DNA of 33,298 bases from an uncultured Bacilli bacterium. GTDB lineage: Bacteria > Bacillota_I > Bacilli_A > RF39 > UBA660. Below the pieces are notes generated by a model. That model made no database searches. It saw nothing but the letters and a program-made list of their open reading frames with translations, and was not told the DNA's origin. Positions 1 through 6,778 of the stretch are shown here, in pieces; the first letter of the stretch is position 1; each line of letters starts with the position of its first letter. The stretch spans positions 1 to 33,298 of the forward strand of contig CALVRU010000012.1 in assembly GCA_944358775.1 (NCBI GenBank). Reading direction: 5' to 3'. A program made the translations under genes and the position numbers.

Positions 1-5
1 ATCAT

Positions 6-26
6 CCTCCTAGATTAATTATACCA
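6..26 (-). promoter_or_regulatory. Extended -10 promoter and Shine-Dalgarno for a gene beyond the left edge
   Basis: On the minus strand a TATAAT box (18-23) is preceded by TGG, forming an extended -10. It is followed by a perfect AGGAGG (6-11). No -35 of quality is seen. The arrangement means a minus-strand gene begins just outside the window. Confidence 0.6.
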
Positions 27-72
27 AATTTTGTATTTTTTAACTTATCTAGTCTTTATTATAAGAGTCTTT

Positions 73-729
73 CTATTTCAAATCGGTTCCACCAAAAATA
101 GAAACACAATAAACATGAATCGTTTTATGCTGAGAATTGTATTCGTTTTGGCACTTATTTTCGTTTCCACCAAAGAAATTACTAGATTGAAGGGACACAT
201 TATACCCTTCCGGAATCATAAGCGAAGTGCCTCCAAAAATAGAATACACATAAATATACACATCATCTTTTAACTTTATTTTTCGTAAGTCGAGATCCAC
301 TCCTCCAAACACCGAGTAGATAGTAGCTCCCTTAAAATCATCTGTTTTAACGATTTCTTCTACGCCACCAAAAACACCATGATAAGTAAGAAGTCCTTTT
401 TTATCGGATGAAAAATGTTTCTTTCTTCCATTTTGAAAGCGTAACGCTTCTACAATCAAAGAGATTCCAAATAGAATTAAGATAGTTGGCCAAAATACTT
501 TCGTATATTCATCCGCAATCCATCCTATATTCATTCCCAAAAACCAAATACCCAAAAAAAGAATTAAGATATTACCAAAACTAATTTTTTTCTCTTTTAT
601 CATCCAATAGATAGCAAGTACAATAACAAGTACTGGCCAAACAATCCCAAAGTCGATTTGAAAATTAGGGTTCAAAGCTTGAACCAAAAATAAAACACCA
701 ATAATTACAATAATAATTCCGACAAACAT
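73..729 (-). CDS. LiaF-like membrane protein with a C-terminal FGG-repeat beta domain
   Basis: The 218-residue protein has four hydrophobic segments in the first ~95 residues (about 2-18, 26-43, 50-68 and 78-94). A soluble C-terminal half follows, with five evenly spaced (V/I/F)FGG motifs (GVFGGVEE, SVFGGVDLD, SIFGGTSLM, NFFGGNEN, SIFGGTDL). This matches the LiaI/LiaF and VraT-type cell-envelope stress sensors, in which the FGG repeats form a right-handed beta structure. In Bacillus LiaF inhibits the LiaRS two-component system, but no histidine kinase or regulator is visible here; it could lie beyond the left edge, where another gene starts on the same strand. Start: ATG preceded by AAAGGAAGTG. 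It probably shares a promoter with the small gene just upstream (gap 15 nt). The family assignment is good; the partner and signal are unknown. Confidence 0.75.
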   Translation of the reverse strand: MFVGIIIVIIGVLFLVQALNPNFQIDFGIVWPVLVIVLAIYWMIKEKKISFGNILILFLGIWFLGMNIGWIADEYTKVFWPTILILFGISLIVEALRFQNGRKKHFSSDKKGLLTYHGVFGGVEEIVKTDDFKGATIYSVFGGVDLDLRKIKLKDDVYIYVYSIFGGTSLMIPEGYNVSLQSSNFFGGNENKCQNEYNSQHKTIHVYCVSIFGGTDLK

Positions 730-744
730 TCGAACACTTCCTTT

Positions 745-1017
745 CTATTTAATTCCATGACTTGCCAAAAGATTTAACAACTTATCATTCAACGTTTTTA
801 AAGCAAGGGTCTCTTGAAACATATACCCTTTTGTTTTACGTTCCCGATGAAACTTTGCTAACCGAACAGCAATTTCTTGTTCTTGCTTTTTCAAGTCTTC
901 ATAAAGATCTTCAATCGCTGCAAGTCGATCGATTGCCTTCCCATAATATCCAAATTCATCTTGTTGAAGCTCTCGTATATAATTTCGATTGTCTTTTTGA
1001 AATGTAAGTTTTTCCAT
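745..1017 (-). CDS. Small coiled-coil protein of unknown function
   Basis: A 90-residue, highly charged and probably helical protein (the IDRLAAIEDLYEDLKKQEQEI stretch is heptad-like), with no membrane segment or catalytic motif recognised. An in-frame ATG 21 nt upstream (1038) was rejected: it lies in the -10 box, and the chosen ATG (MEKLTF) sits just after GGAAAGGAAAG. It is co-directional with the LiaF-like gene 15 nt downstream and probably cotranscribed. The function is not recognised. Confidence 0.6.
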   Translation of the reverse strand: MEKLTFQKDNRNYIRELQQDEFGYYGKAIDRLAAIEDLYEDLKKQEQEIAVRLAKFHRERKTKGYMFQETLALKTLNDKLLNLLASHGIK

Positions 1018-1036
1018 AATCTTTCCTTTCCATTTC

Positions 1037-1045
1037 ATTATAACA
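1037..1045 (-). promoter_or_regulatory. Extended -10 promoter (TGtTATAAT)
   Basis: On the minus strand TGT-TATAAT lies about 20 nt upstream of the small coiled-coil gene. The -35 region is poor (TGGTGA at 17 nt), so promoter function would rest on the extended -10. It would serve the small gene and the LiaF-like gene. Confidence 0.5.
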
Positions 1046-1072
1046 GATTAATAGCCATTTCACCACTTTTTC

Positions 1073-1100
1073 AAAAAAAAGAATTAGTTTTTACTAATTC
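1073..1100 (-). terminator. Intrinsic terminator after tRNA-Arg
   Basis: A perfect 7-bp stem (GAATTAG/CTAATTC, 1081-1087 with 1094-1100) with a 6-nt loop is followed on the minus strand by eight T (1073-1080). It sits 17 nt downstream of the tRNA 3' end. Confidence 0.85.
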
Positions 1101-1116
1101 CACTATTATCACAATA

Positions 1117-1193
1117 TGGCGTCCTTGGGCAGATTCGAACTGCCGGCTTTCCGCTTAGGAGGCGGATACTCTATCCACCTGAGTTACAAGGAC
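1117..1193 (-). tRNA. tRNA-Arg (anticodon CCU)
   Basis: A 77-nt cloverleaf with encoded CCA. The acceptor stem GTCCTTG pairs with CAAGGAC. The anticodon stem CCGC/GCGG encloses the loop CTCCTAA, giving anticodon CCT (reads AGG). The T arm contains the standard GTTCGAATC loop. It has its own promoter immediately upstream and an intrinsic terminator downstream, so it is an independent single-tRNA unit. Confidence 0.95.
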
Positions 1194-1201
1194 ACAATTT
1201 T

Positions 1202-1230
1202 ATTTTATAACCAATCATACTTTATGTCAA
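1202..1230 (-). promoter_or_regulatory. Sigma-A promoter of tRNA-Arg
   Basis: On the minus strand a perfect TTGACA (1225-1230), 17-nt spacer and TAAAAT (1202-1207) lie directly before the tRNA. The -35 box overlaps the T-run of the terminator of the upstream HD gene. Confidence 0.8.
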
Positions 1231-1252
1231 AAAAAGATAGTCTAAAACTATC
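1229..1252 (-). terminator. Intrinsic terminator of the HD gene, overlapping its stop codon
   Basis: The stem GATAGT/ACTATC (1236-1241 with 1247-1252) with a 5-nt loop is followed on the minus strand by seven T (1229-1235). The TAG stop codon (1248-1250) lies in the stem. Confidence 0.75.
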
Positions 1253-1760
1253 TAACTGTATTTACTAATACAAATAATAGAAAAGATGCCGCTGCCGATA
1301 ATTGTCGACGAACTACAAATCCTTTTTCAAAAACGGAAACAACATCATCGACAAGATCTACTAACCAACTTTCTAAATACTTTGGTACTCTCGTGGGCGC
1401 AACCGGGAACATATGAGTTACGATAATATCTTGTTCTAATGACGTCAAATCAAAATGTTGAAGTGCATTATCAAGTGCCTTTTTCGGATGACTCATCAAC
1501 GTTTCAAGCCGTTCCTTTTTATTGCTTTCTTCATTATCTTCTAAAAAGAAATCATGTAATAATGCTCCTCGGGCAGTTTCTTCCTTATTTAAATGTAAAA
1601 ATTTAGCAATTTTGTAAGAATAATACGAAACTCTTACACAATGATCATATCGATTCATGCCATGATGAACGACATCTCTTATTTTGTTAAATTCTTCATG
1701 ATCTAATATATCACTTACTATACTAAGATACTTTCTATCTTGATAACTATTCGTATCCAT
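1248..1760 (-). CDS. HD-domain phosphohydrolase with a hydrophobic C-terminus
   Basis: A 170-residue protein with an HD-superfamily metal site: His40 (in NRYDHCVRVS), the His69-Asp70 pair in GALLHDFF, and further His/Asp residues at His116 and Asp135/138. The HHGMNRYDH and SHPKKALDNA stretches resemble a small family of uncharacterised HDIG-type hydrolases common in Firmicutes, which act on phosphate esters or nucleotides; the substrate is unknown. The last ~20 residues (SAAASFLLFVLV) are hydrophobic and may anchor it in the membrane. Start: ATG after TAGAGGTGAGCA. A promoter with extended -10 lies about 90 nt upstream, and the stop codon is built into the terminator. Confidence 0.75.
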   Translation of the reverse strand: MDTNSYQDRKYLSIVSDILDHEEFNKIRDVVHHGMNRYDHCVRVSYYSYKIAKFLHLNKEETARGALLHDFFLEDNEESNKKERLETLMSHPKKALDNALQHFDLTSLEQDIIVTHMFPVAPTRVPKYLESWLVDLVDDVVSVFEKGFVVRRQLSAAASFLLFVLVNTVR

Positions 1761-1848
1761 TGCTCACCTCTAAATTGTTACTCCCTTTATTTTATGACGA
1801 TATTTCGTTTGATATCACGACACATGTACAAATTTTTCGTACTTTCAC

Positions 1849-1877
1849 AGTATAGCATAACCATATAGAAAAATCAA
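1849..1877 (-). promoter_or_regulatory. Sigma-A promoter of the HD gene
   Basis: On the minus strand TTGATT (1872-1877), a 17-nt spacer ending in TGC, then TATACT (1849-1854), giving an extended -10. It leaves a leader of roughly 80 nt in which no known riboswitch is recognised. Confidence 0.65.
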
Positions 1878-1901
1878 TCGTTCGTTTGTTCGGCTAAACT
1901 T

Positions 1902-1959
1902 TAAAAACAAAAGAGGACAAAAAGCCCTCTATCTATATAAACGCTATAGCTGTAGCGTT
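1902..1959 (-). terminator. Double hairpin terminator after comEC
   Basis: On the minus strand two hairpins follow comEC. The first has a 7-bp stem AACGCTA/TAGCGTT (1940-1959). The second has a 7-bp stem AGAGGGC/GTCCTCT (1912-1930, one wobble) with loop TTTTT and a following T-rich tract TTTGTTTTT. The second has canonical terminator form. Confidence 0.75.
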
Positions 1960-1969
1960 CTAACATAGT

Positions 1970-3937
1970 TTATGGTGAATAAGTCAAAATGGTGCATCTT
2001 TTTTTTCGAAATGTTATTTTTATTGTACCTACTTTTTGCGTTTGTAATACCTCTATTTGATATTTTTTTAATAAATTTAAAATGGTTTCATGAGGATGAT
2101 GATAAAGATTATTTTTGCCCACCGAGATCAGAGCATAACGAGGTGATACTTGTTGTAGTAAAAGTTCGCTCGTACTTGTTTTGGAACCGTGATGAGCAAT
2201 TTTCAAAAAGTCGACCGCTGGTATCTCATAACGCTTTAATATTTCTTTCTCGACTTTACTACTAATATCCCCTAATAATAGAAAATGATAAGCGTAAATC
2301 GTTCCATCTAAAACAATACTGCTATCGTTTTCTTCTTGATGTTTGGTATTTAACGAATAAAAATGAAAATCTCCGACAGAAAAAATTTGATCTCTCTTCA
2401 ACGAACGACAAGAAATATTCTTATTTTGGGCAAGCTGAATGAAATTCATTTCTCGATCGGATAACGAACCCTCATTCAAATATACTTTTCCCACCTTAAA
2501 ATACTTTAACAAAACAGATGCGTATCCAATATGATCGACATCTCCATGCGTAATCACTATATAATCAAGTTTTTGAATTCCCAATGAATGAAGGAACGGA
2601 ATCCATTTATAATATGCAAACGACACATCTTCTTTGCCATTGAGATCAAATCTCCCGCCACTATCTAAAATCATCGTTTGCCGATTACTTTGAAAAAACA
2701 TCGCATCTGCCTGCCCCACATCTAACATATAAAAAGCGGTCTTTGGAAATAGTTTCGGATAACTATAACAACCACCTAATAAAACGAGCACCATTCCGAT
2801 CCATATTTTTCGTTTTTGCACATAAAACAAAAAAAGCAAAAGATAAATAAAAACAATCACCACAAGTGATGGTTTAGCTATGACAATAGAACAGGAATGA
2901 AAAGACAAAACAAAAGATTCTAAAAAAGAATAAAAAGAACCTATTATTCCATCAAGCATCGGAAAAACAAGTAGCAACAAACAAAAAACAGCATGAATAC
3001 TTCCAAACAACAAGAAAAATGGCGAGAGAAAAATACGAAATAAATTGATCTCTGAAAAAAAGTAAATGTTCAAAGGAATCGTAATCCAAGTAACCAAGAA
3101 TCGAGAACTTTTCTGTGAAGTCAAGCGAACAAAAAAGTAAATCAAAAATAAATACCAAAAACTCATCTGAAAAAGCCAATAAGGATCGAACCATAAGAGA
3201 CAACAAAAGAAAAACAAAATTCCTTTTGGCTGTTTTAATTTGGGAAAAAGATGAAAGAAAAAAGCCACTCCAAAAGAAAGCGAAGAATAAAAAATAGCTC
3301 CACCAAACAACAAAATCGCCCTAAAAAGAAAAAAACGTTTCCTTTTTCCCAACTGAATCAAAAACGGATTACACTGATAAAGATACAACATTCCTAAATT
3401 TCTTAACTGGAACTGCTCATCGAGAGTAAAAAAAGAAGGATCTCGTAAGAAAAAACTAGCAAGATACCGTTTACAAACATCGAACTGTTCCAAGTAGTTT
3501 TGTAGCAATAAACGAATCGAGCATAAAAAGGAAGAAGATTCTGTTATCGAAACAATTTCAGATACTTTCAACGTATAAAATATATTTTCTTGTTTTTTCC
3601 TTAACTTCTGATTCGACAAATTAGGAATCGTTTCGTTTGCAATTTCGGTTAATTTCCCCTTCAAGATCACTTTTTGTCCCAGTTTAAGATCCGCGAAATT
3701 CGTTTCAGAATAGTAACATTCGATTTTTTCTTTACCTTGTAAAACAAAATAGACACCGTTTTCTTGTTTTTGCAACAAAACAATCGTTCCTTCAAAAATA
3801 GAATCCGTCACATGATATTTACTACTTTTCGGAAAACACCAAAAACGAAATACAACGATCAAACAAGTAATCAGGAAAAATATCAAAACACCTTTATGAG
3901 ACGACAATAAAATCTTTAAGTTGTTGGTACGTAGCAT
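1970..3937 (-). CDS. comEC: ComEC/Rec2-type DNA uptake channel protein
   Basis: A 655-residue membrane protein. An N-terminal TM (about 16-33) is followed by a soluble OB-like DUF4131 part (about 45-130), a polytopic competence domain (about 200-395) and a C-terminal metallo-beta-lactamase domain (about 400-655). The last has His464-x-Asp466-x-Asp468-His469 (THGDVDHIG), a later LLGDIS Asp and an AHHGS His. ComEC imports single-stranded DNA during transformation, and the C-terminal domain may degrade the non-transported strand. It overlaps comEA by 44 nt; the ATG is supported by AGGAATTAAGG just upstream. It is shorter than Bacillus ComEC (776 residues), and the usual HLLAISGLH-like motif after residue 180 reads YLYQCNPFLIQ, so channel function may be altered. 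Confidence 0.9.
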   Translation of the reverse strand: MLRTNNLKILLSSHKGVLIFFLITCLIVVFRFWCFPKSSKYHVTDSIFEGTIVLLQKQENGVYFVLQGKEKIECYYSETNFADLKLGQKVILKGKLTEIANETIPNLSNQKLRKKQENIFYTLKVSEIVSITESSSFLCSIRLLLQNYLEQFDVCKRYLASFFLRDPSFFTLDEQFQLRNLGMLYLYQCNPFLIQLGKRKRFFLFRAILLFGGAIFYSSLSFGVAFFFHLFPKLKQPKGILFFFCCLLWFDPYWLFQMSFWYLFLIYFFVRLTSQKSSRFLVTWITIPLNIYFFSEINLFRIFLSPFFLLFGSIHAVFCLLLLVFPMLDGIIGSFYSFLESFVLSFHSCSIVIAKPSLVVIVFIYLLLFLFYVQKRKIWIGMVLVLLGGCYSYPKLFPKTAFYMLDVGQADAMFFQSNRQTMILDSGGRFDLNGKEDVSFAYYKWIPFLHSLGIQKLDYIVITHGDVDHIGYASVLLKYFKVGKVYLNEGSLSDREMNFIQLAQNKNISCRSLKRDQIFSVGDFHFYSLNTKHQEENDSSIVLDGTIYAYHFLLLGDISSKVEKEILKRYEIPAVDFLKIAHHGSKTSTSELLLQQVSPRYALISVGKNNLYHHPHETILNLLKKYQIEVLQTQKVGTIKITFRKKRCTILTYSP

Positions 3938-4625
3938 CCTTAATTCCTGGTACTTCCATTAACTGCTCGATTGTCGTAAATTTACCGATCTCATCACGAT
4001 ACGCCAAAATCGCGGTTGCTTTTGCTTCTCCAACTCCTGGCAAAGTCATCAAGTCTTCTTTCGTCGCCTGATTGAGATCCACTTTATTTGAAACCATTTC
4101 TTTTTCTTCATCTGGATTTTCTAACTCAATACAAGCATCTTGCATACTGTGACACTCATTCAACGCCTGACTATTTTCTTCCTCTATTTTCCGAAAATCA
4201 TTTACTTGTTCTGTCGTATAAATAATAATAACCATTTGATCTTCCACTTTTTTACTTAAATTCAATAAAGAGGTATCCGCTTTCTCCGTCAGACCACCCG
4301 CTAAATGAATCACATCGATAATTCGCATACTATCATCGACTGCATAAGTTCCAGGATTTAATACCTGTCCTTTAATATCTACCATCCACCCGGAAACCGC
4401 AGCAGTAGCCTCCGGCGTAATCGTCGGACTAACCTCTTCTTTTTTCACGACAATCTTATTTTCGTTCGCTTCGTTTCGTTCCGCAATCTGACTTGCTTCC
4501 TGAGATAAATGATAATAACTATAAATAGCAATCGCCGCGATTAAAAAAAGAAGAAATAAAAAAATAATAACTTTTATCTCTTTCTGATTTCGATTTACAA
4601 ATCCCTCTAAATGTTTCGATTGCAT
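3894..4625 (-). CDS. comEA: ComEA-type competence DNA receptor
   Basis: A 243-residue protein. A cytoplasmic N-terminus and single TM (about 19-37) are followed by a charged linker, an SLBB domain (about 80-145, VDIKGQVLNPGTYAV) and a C-terminal double helix-hairpin-helix DNA-binding domain (about 183-243, with VDLNQATKEDLMTLPGVGEAKA and a second PGI hairpin). ComEA binds incoming double-stranded DNA outside the membrane and hands it to ComEC, encoded directly downstream with overlap. Two Cys (in ECHSMQDACIE) sit in the linker and could form a disulfide. Start: ATG eight nt after a perfect AGGAGG. That ribosome binding site is half of an 8-bp hairpin, so translation may be controlled. Confidence 0.92.
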   Translation of the reverse strand: MQSKHLEGFVNRNQKEIKVIIFLFLLFLIAAIAIYSYYHLSQEASQIAERNEANENKIVVKKEEVSPTITPEATAAVSGWMVDIKGQVLNPGTYAVDDSMRIIDVIHLAGGLTEKADTSLLNLSKKVEDQMVIIIYTTEQVNDFRKIEEENSQALNECHSMQDACIELENPDEEKEMVSNKVDLNQATKEDLMTLPGVGEAKATAILAYRDEIGKFTTIEQLMEVPGIKDATYQQLKDFIVVS

Positions 4626-4651
4626 AAAAATAACCTCCTCTATAGGAGATT
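4626..4651 (-). promoter_or_regulatory. Hairpin that sequesters the comEA ribosome binding site
   Basis: On the minus strand AATCTCCT (4644-4651) pairs with AGGAGGTT (4632-4639, one G-U pair) around the loop ATAG. This places the whole AGGAGG of comEA in the stem. The tract ATTTTT then leads into the ATG. It may act as a weak terminator after ftsW, as an RBS-occluding element, or as both. Confidence 0.55.
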
Positions 4652-4663
4652 ATTTCAATTTAT

Positions 4664-5830
4664 CTATTTTTTCCTGCTTTTTTTTGCTTTCTGTTGACCT
4701 TCGTACTGCAACCGATTCTCGACGTTTACTCGTTGGACTACCGTTAAAGCAAAGACAAGTGTCATCGTAAAACTACCCCCATAACTCATAAATGGAAGTG
4801 GTACTCCTGTCATTGGCATCAACCCAAAAATTCCCATTAAATTAACAGCAATGTGCAAAAAGATAAACATCGCAATGCCATAACACATCATCGCTCCCCG
4901 GTCCGTAAAACTTTCTTTTCCAATCTTGATAATTCTACCTAATAGTAAAATATACAATAATATAATTCCAAGCGATGGGATAAGCCCCAATTCTTCCATA
5001 ATAATTGCAAAAATAAAATCCGTATGTGCTTCTGGTAAATACAAATACTTTTGCGTACTATTACCCAATCCTACTCCAAACAATCCTCCGTTATTGATAG
5101 CGATATATCCATTACATACCTGGTTTCCATCATTGTAAAACTTCTCTTCACTACACGGGTTGGCAAAATCAAAACGTTCCAGCTGTCGTTCTAGCAAAAT
5201 CTCTTTACCACTACCCAAAACGAGCAGAACAACAACTCCAATTCCACCGATTAATAGCAATAAAATACGGCTGCGAATTTCTTTTTGAATTGGTGCAATC
5301 ATGAAAAGAAAAAATGCTAACAAAGAGAAAATAACAGTTGTTCCCAAATCCGGTTGTAAGAAAATCGCCACGGCCACAATTCCAGCCATCCCAATCGGAA
5401 ATAAACTGACCGTATAATGATCTAACTTTGCTTTGTTTTTCTCATAATAAGTAGCCATCCAAATAATAATAATCAATTTTGCAAATTCACTGGGTTGAAT
5501 TCCAAATGGTCCGATATTAAGCCAACTAATCGCTTTATTCTTCACCGATCCATATGCTAACAATGCATATAAGACGACAATTACTCCAATTAATGCAATC
5601 CAAGCAATTCCCCCATAACTCTTCGTCTTAAAGCGGATGATAAAAAGTGCCGCTATAAAACTAACTACTAAAAAGATCAACTGTTTACTAAAATAACGAT
5701 AAGGACTTGCTCCATACTTCATAAATGCCGTGATATTCGAAGCAGAAAACACCATGATTAAACCGATCATAAATAATATGATCGTAATAATAAAAAGTGG
5801 TTTATCAATATTTTTGATGATTTTTTTCAT
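4664..5830 (-). CDS. ftsW: FtsW/RodA/SpoVE (SEDS) peptidoglycan glycosyltransferase
   Basis: A 388-residue polytopic protein of the SEDS family, which polymerises lipid II into glycan strands with a class B PBP. About ten TM segments are visible. Signature parts are PSEFAKL (about 113), the catalytic-site Asp161 in FLQPDLGTT, the loop YLPEAHTDFIFAIIMEELG and the C-terminal GVPLPFMSYGGS. The length and PEAHTDFIF fit FtsW/SpoVE somewhat better than RodA, but the paralogues cannot be separated safely from sequence alone. The large extracellular loop carries two Cys (NPC...QVC) in place of the usual Trp/Tyr region, possibly a disulfide. Start: ATG after AAAAGGGGTAAAG. comEA-comEC follow on the same strand, separated only by a hairpin. 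Confidence 0.88.
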   Translation of the reverse strand: MKKIIKNIDKPLFIITIILFMIGLIMVFSASNITAFMKYGASPYRYFSKQLIFLVVSFIAALFIIRFKTKSYGGIAWIALIGVIVVLYALLAYGSVKNKAISWLNIGPFGIQPSEFAKLIIIIWMATYYEKNKAKLDHYTVSLFPIGMAGIVAVAIFLQPDLGTTVIFSLLAFFLFMIAPIQKEIRSRILLLLIGGIGVVVLLVLGSGKEILLERQLERFDFANPCSEEKFYNDGNQVCNGYIAINNGGLFGVGLGNSTQKYLYLPEAHTDFIFAIIMEELGLIPSLGIILLYILLLGRIIKIGKESFTDRGAMMCYGIAMFIFLHIAVNLMGIFGLMPMTGVPLPFMSYGGSFTMTLVFALTVVQRVNVENRLQYEGQQKAKKSRKK

Positions 5831-5906
5831 GTCTTTACCCCTTTTACTATAATTTTATCATATCACACAATCCGTGCTTTTTCACCATTTTTTGGACATT
5901 TGTAAT

Positions 5907-5935
5907 AACATAATTATTCTTCTTGTCATAACTTA
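5907..5935 (+). promoter_or_regulatory. Sigma-K-like sporulation promoter
   Basis: AACA (5907-5910), a 16-nt spacer, then CATAACTTA (5927-5935) fit the published Bacillus sigma-K consensus (mACm, 16 nt, CATAnnnTA) at every specified position. It lies about 30 nt before the start of a YjcZ-like coat-type gene. No good sigma-A promoter with matching spacing was found here. Chance matches are possible in AT-rich DNA. Confidence 0.5.
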
Positions 5936-5965
5936 TATTAGATCATAAGCAAAGGAGGAATGAAT

Positions 5966-6136
5966 ATGTATTATTATGGTGGAGGATCTTGCGGTTGTGG
6001 CAACTATGGTATGCCATACCAAGGATTCTGTCCTAGTTTTGGATGCGGCTGTGGTGGAAACACTTCGAATTATGCAATTGTCTTAGTATTATTTATCTTA
6101 TTAGTCATTGTGATCGGTTCTAGATGGACTAGATAA
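5966..6136 (+). CDS. Tiny glycine/cysteine-rich YjcZ-type membrane protein
   Basis: A 56-residue protein, too small for many gene finders. The N-terminal 35 residues are rich in Gly, Tyr and Cys (GGGSCGCGNYG, FGCGCGG; five Cys). They are followed by one hydrophobic helix (about 36-51, YAIVLVLFILLVIVIG) and a short basic tail (SRWTR). This layout matches the YjcZ/tiny-TM family of Bacillus sporulation proteins. Start: ATG seven nt after a perfect AAAGGAGG (5951-5958). A sigma-K-like promoter precedes it and an intrinsic terminator follows at once, so it is a monocistronic unit. Family membership is an inference from architecture; a role in the spore coat fits the promoter and the spoVID-ysxE genes elsewhere in the window. 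Confidence 0.8.
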   Translation: MYYYGGGSCGCGNYGMPYQGFCPSFGCGCGGNTSNYAIVLVLFILLVIVIGSRWTR

Positions 6137-6166
6137 AAAAGGGGGAAGATTTTCTTCCCTTTTTTC
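6137..6166 (+). terminator. Intrinsic terminator of the YjcZ-like gene
   Basis: The stem GGGAAGA/TCTTCCC with a 3-nt loop is flanked by an A-run and six T, right after the stop codon. Confidence 0.9.
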
Positions 6167-6204
6167 GTATTTTCTGATAAAATAGGTACGAAGTGGTGAC
6201 AGAT

Positions 6205-6750
6205 ATGTTAAAAACAAAAGATATTTTAGATGAAAAAGATAAACGACTTCGCCTTGTCAGTAAAGAAGTTACTTTTCCTATGGAAAAAGAAGATATCGAT
6301 CACATCAATGAAATGATCGAATACTTAACGAACAGTCAAATTGAAGAAGAAGCCGAAAAATATGATCTACGCCCCGGAATGGGAATGGCCGCAATTCAAC
6401 TTGGTATTCCCAAACGATATCTTACAATCGTTCACGAAGTAGAAGATGGTTTCGATACTTATGTAATTGTCAATCCGAAAATTATCAGTAACTCGGTTGA
6501 AAAAATATATGTCGAAGAAGGCGAAGGTTGTTTAAGTGTCAATCGTGAAGTAGACGGAATTGTTCCACGGTTTGCCAGAGTCACAGTCGAAGGTTATGAT
6601 ACCGATGGAAATCAAATTCGAATTCGGGCACGTGAGGAATTAGCGATTGCCTTTCAACATGAAATCGATCATTTAAATGGGGTTATGTTCTATGATCACA
6701 TCGATCCAAAAGATCCATTTAAAGGCCAAAACGAATATCGTGCAATTTAA
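6205..6750 (+). CDS. def: Peptide deformylase
   Basis: A 181-residue metalloenzyme that removes the N-formyl group from nascent proteins at the ribosome. All three family motifs are present: motif I GMGMAAIQLG (Gln in the site), motif II EGCLS with the metal Cys, and motif III QHEIDHLNG with both metal His and the catalytic Glu. The insert-rich N-terminal half and the length match the type 2 (Gram-positive) deformylases, for example that of Geobacillus. A GTG at 6193 is in frame, but the ATG at 6205 has GGTGA at good spacing and gives the usual family N-terminus. It stands alone on the plus strand and converges on the cadherin-like gene, with a shared bidirectional terminator. Confidence 0.95.
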   Translation: MLKTKDILDEKDKRLRLVSKEVTFPMEKEDIDHINEMIEYLTNSQIEEEAEKYDLRPGMGMAAIQLGIPKRYLTIVHEVEDGFDTYVIVNPKIISNSVEKIYVEEGEGCLSVNREVDGIVPRFARVTVEGYDTDGNQIRIRAREELAIAFQHEIDHLNGVMFYDHIDPKDPFKGQNEYRAI

Positions 6751-6778
6751 AAGAAAGCATAAAAGCTTTCTTTTTTTT
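6751..6778. terminator. Bidirectional terminator between def and the cadherin-like gene
   Basis: AAAGAAAGC/GCTTTCTTT, a 9-bp stem around ATAAAA, has a long T-run on the plus strand and four T on the minus strand. It directly follows both convergent stop codons. Confidence 0.9.

Noticed and set aside
31..273. Plus-strand open frame over the LiaF-like gene
   Set aside because: No ribosome binding site and no recognisable protein; it is antisense to a well-supported gene.
877..1158. Plus-strand open frame ending in WADSNCRLSA
   Set aside because: Its end is the antisense of tRNA-Arg, a common false gene call.
5887..5920. Sigma-A promoter TTGGAC-N17-TATTCT before the YjcZ-like gene
   Set aside because: Both boxes match poorly, and the sigma-K reading fits better.
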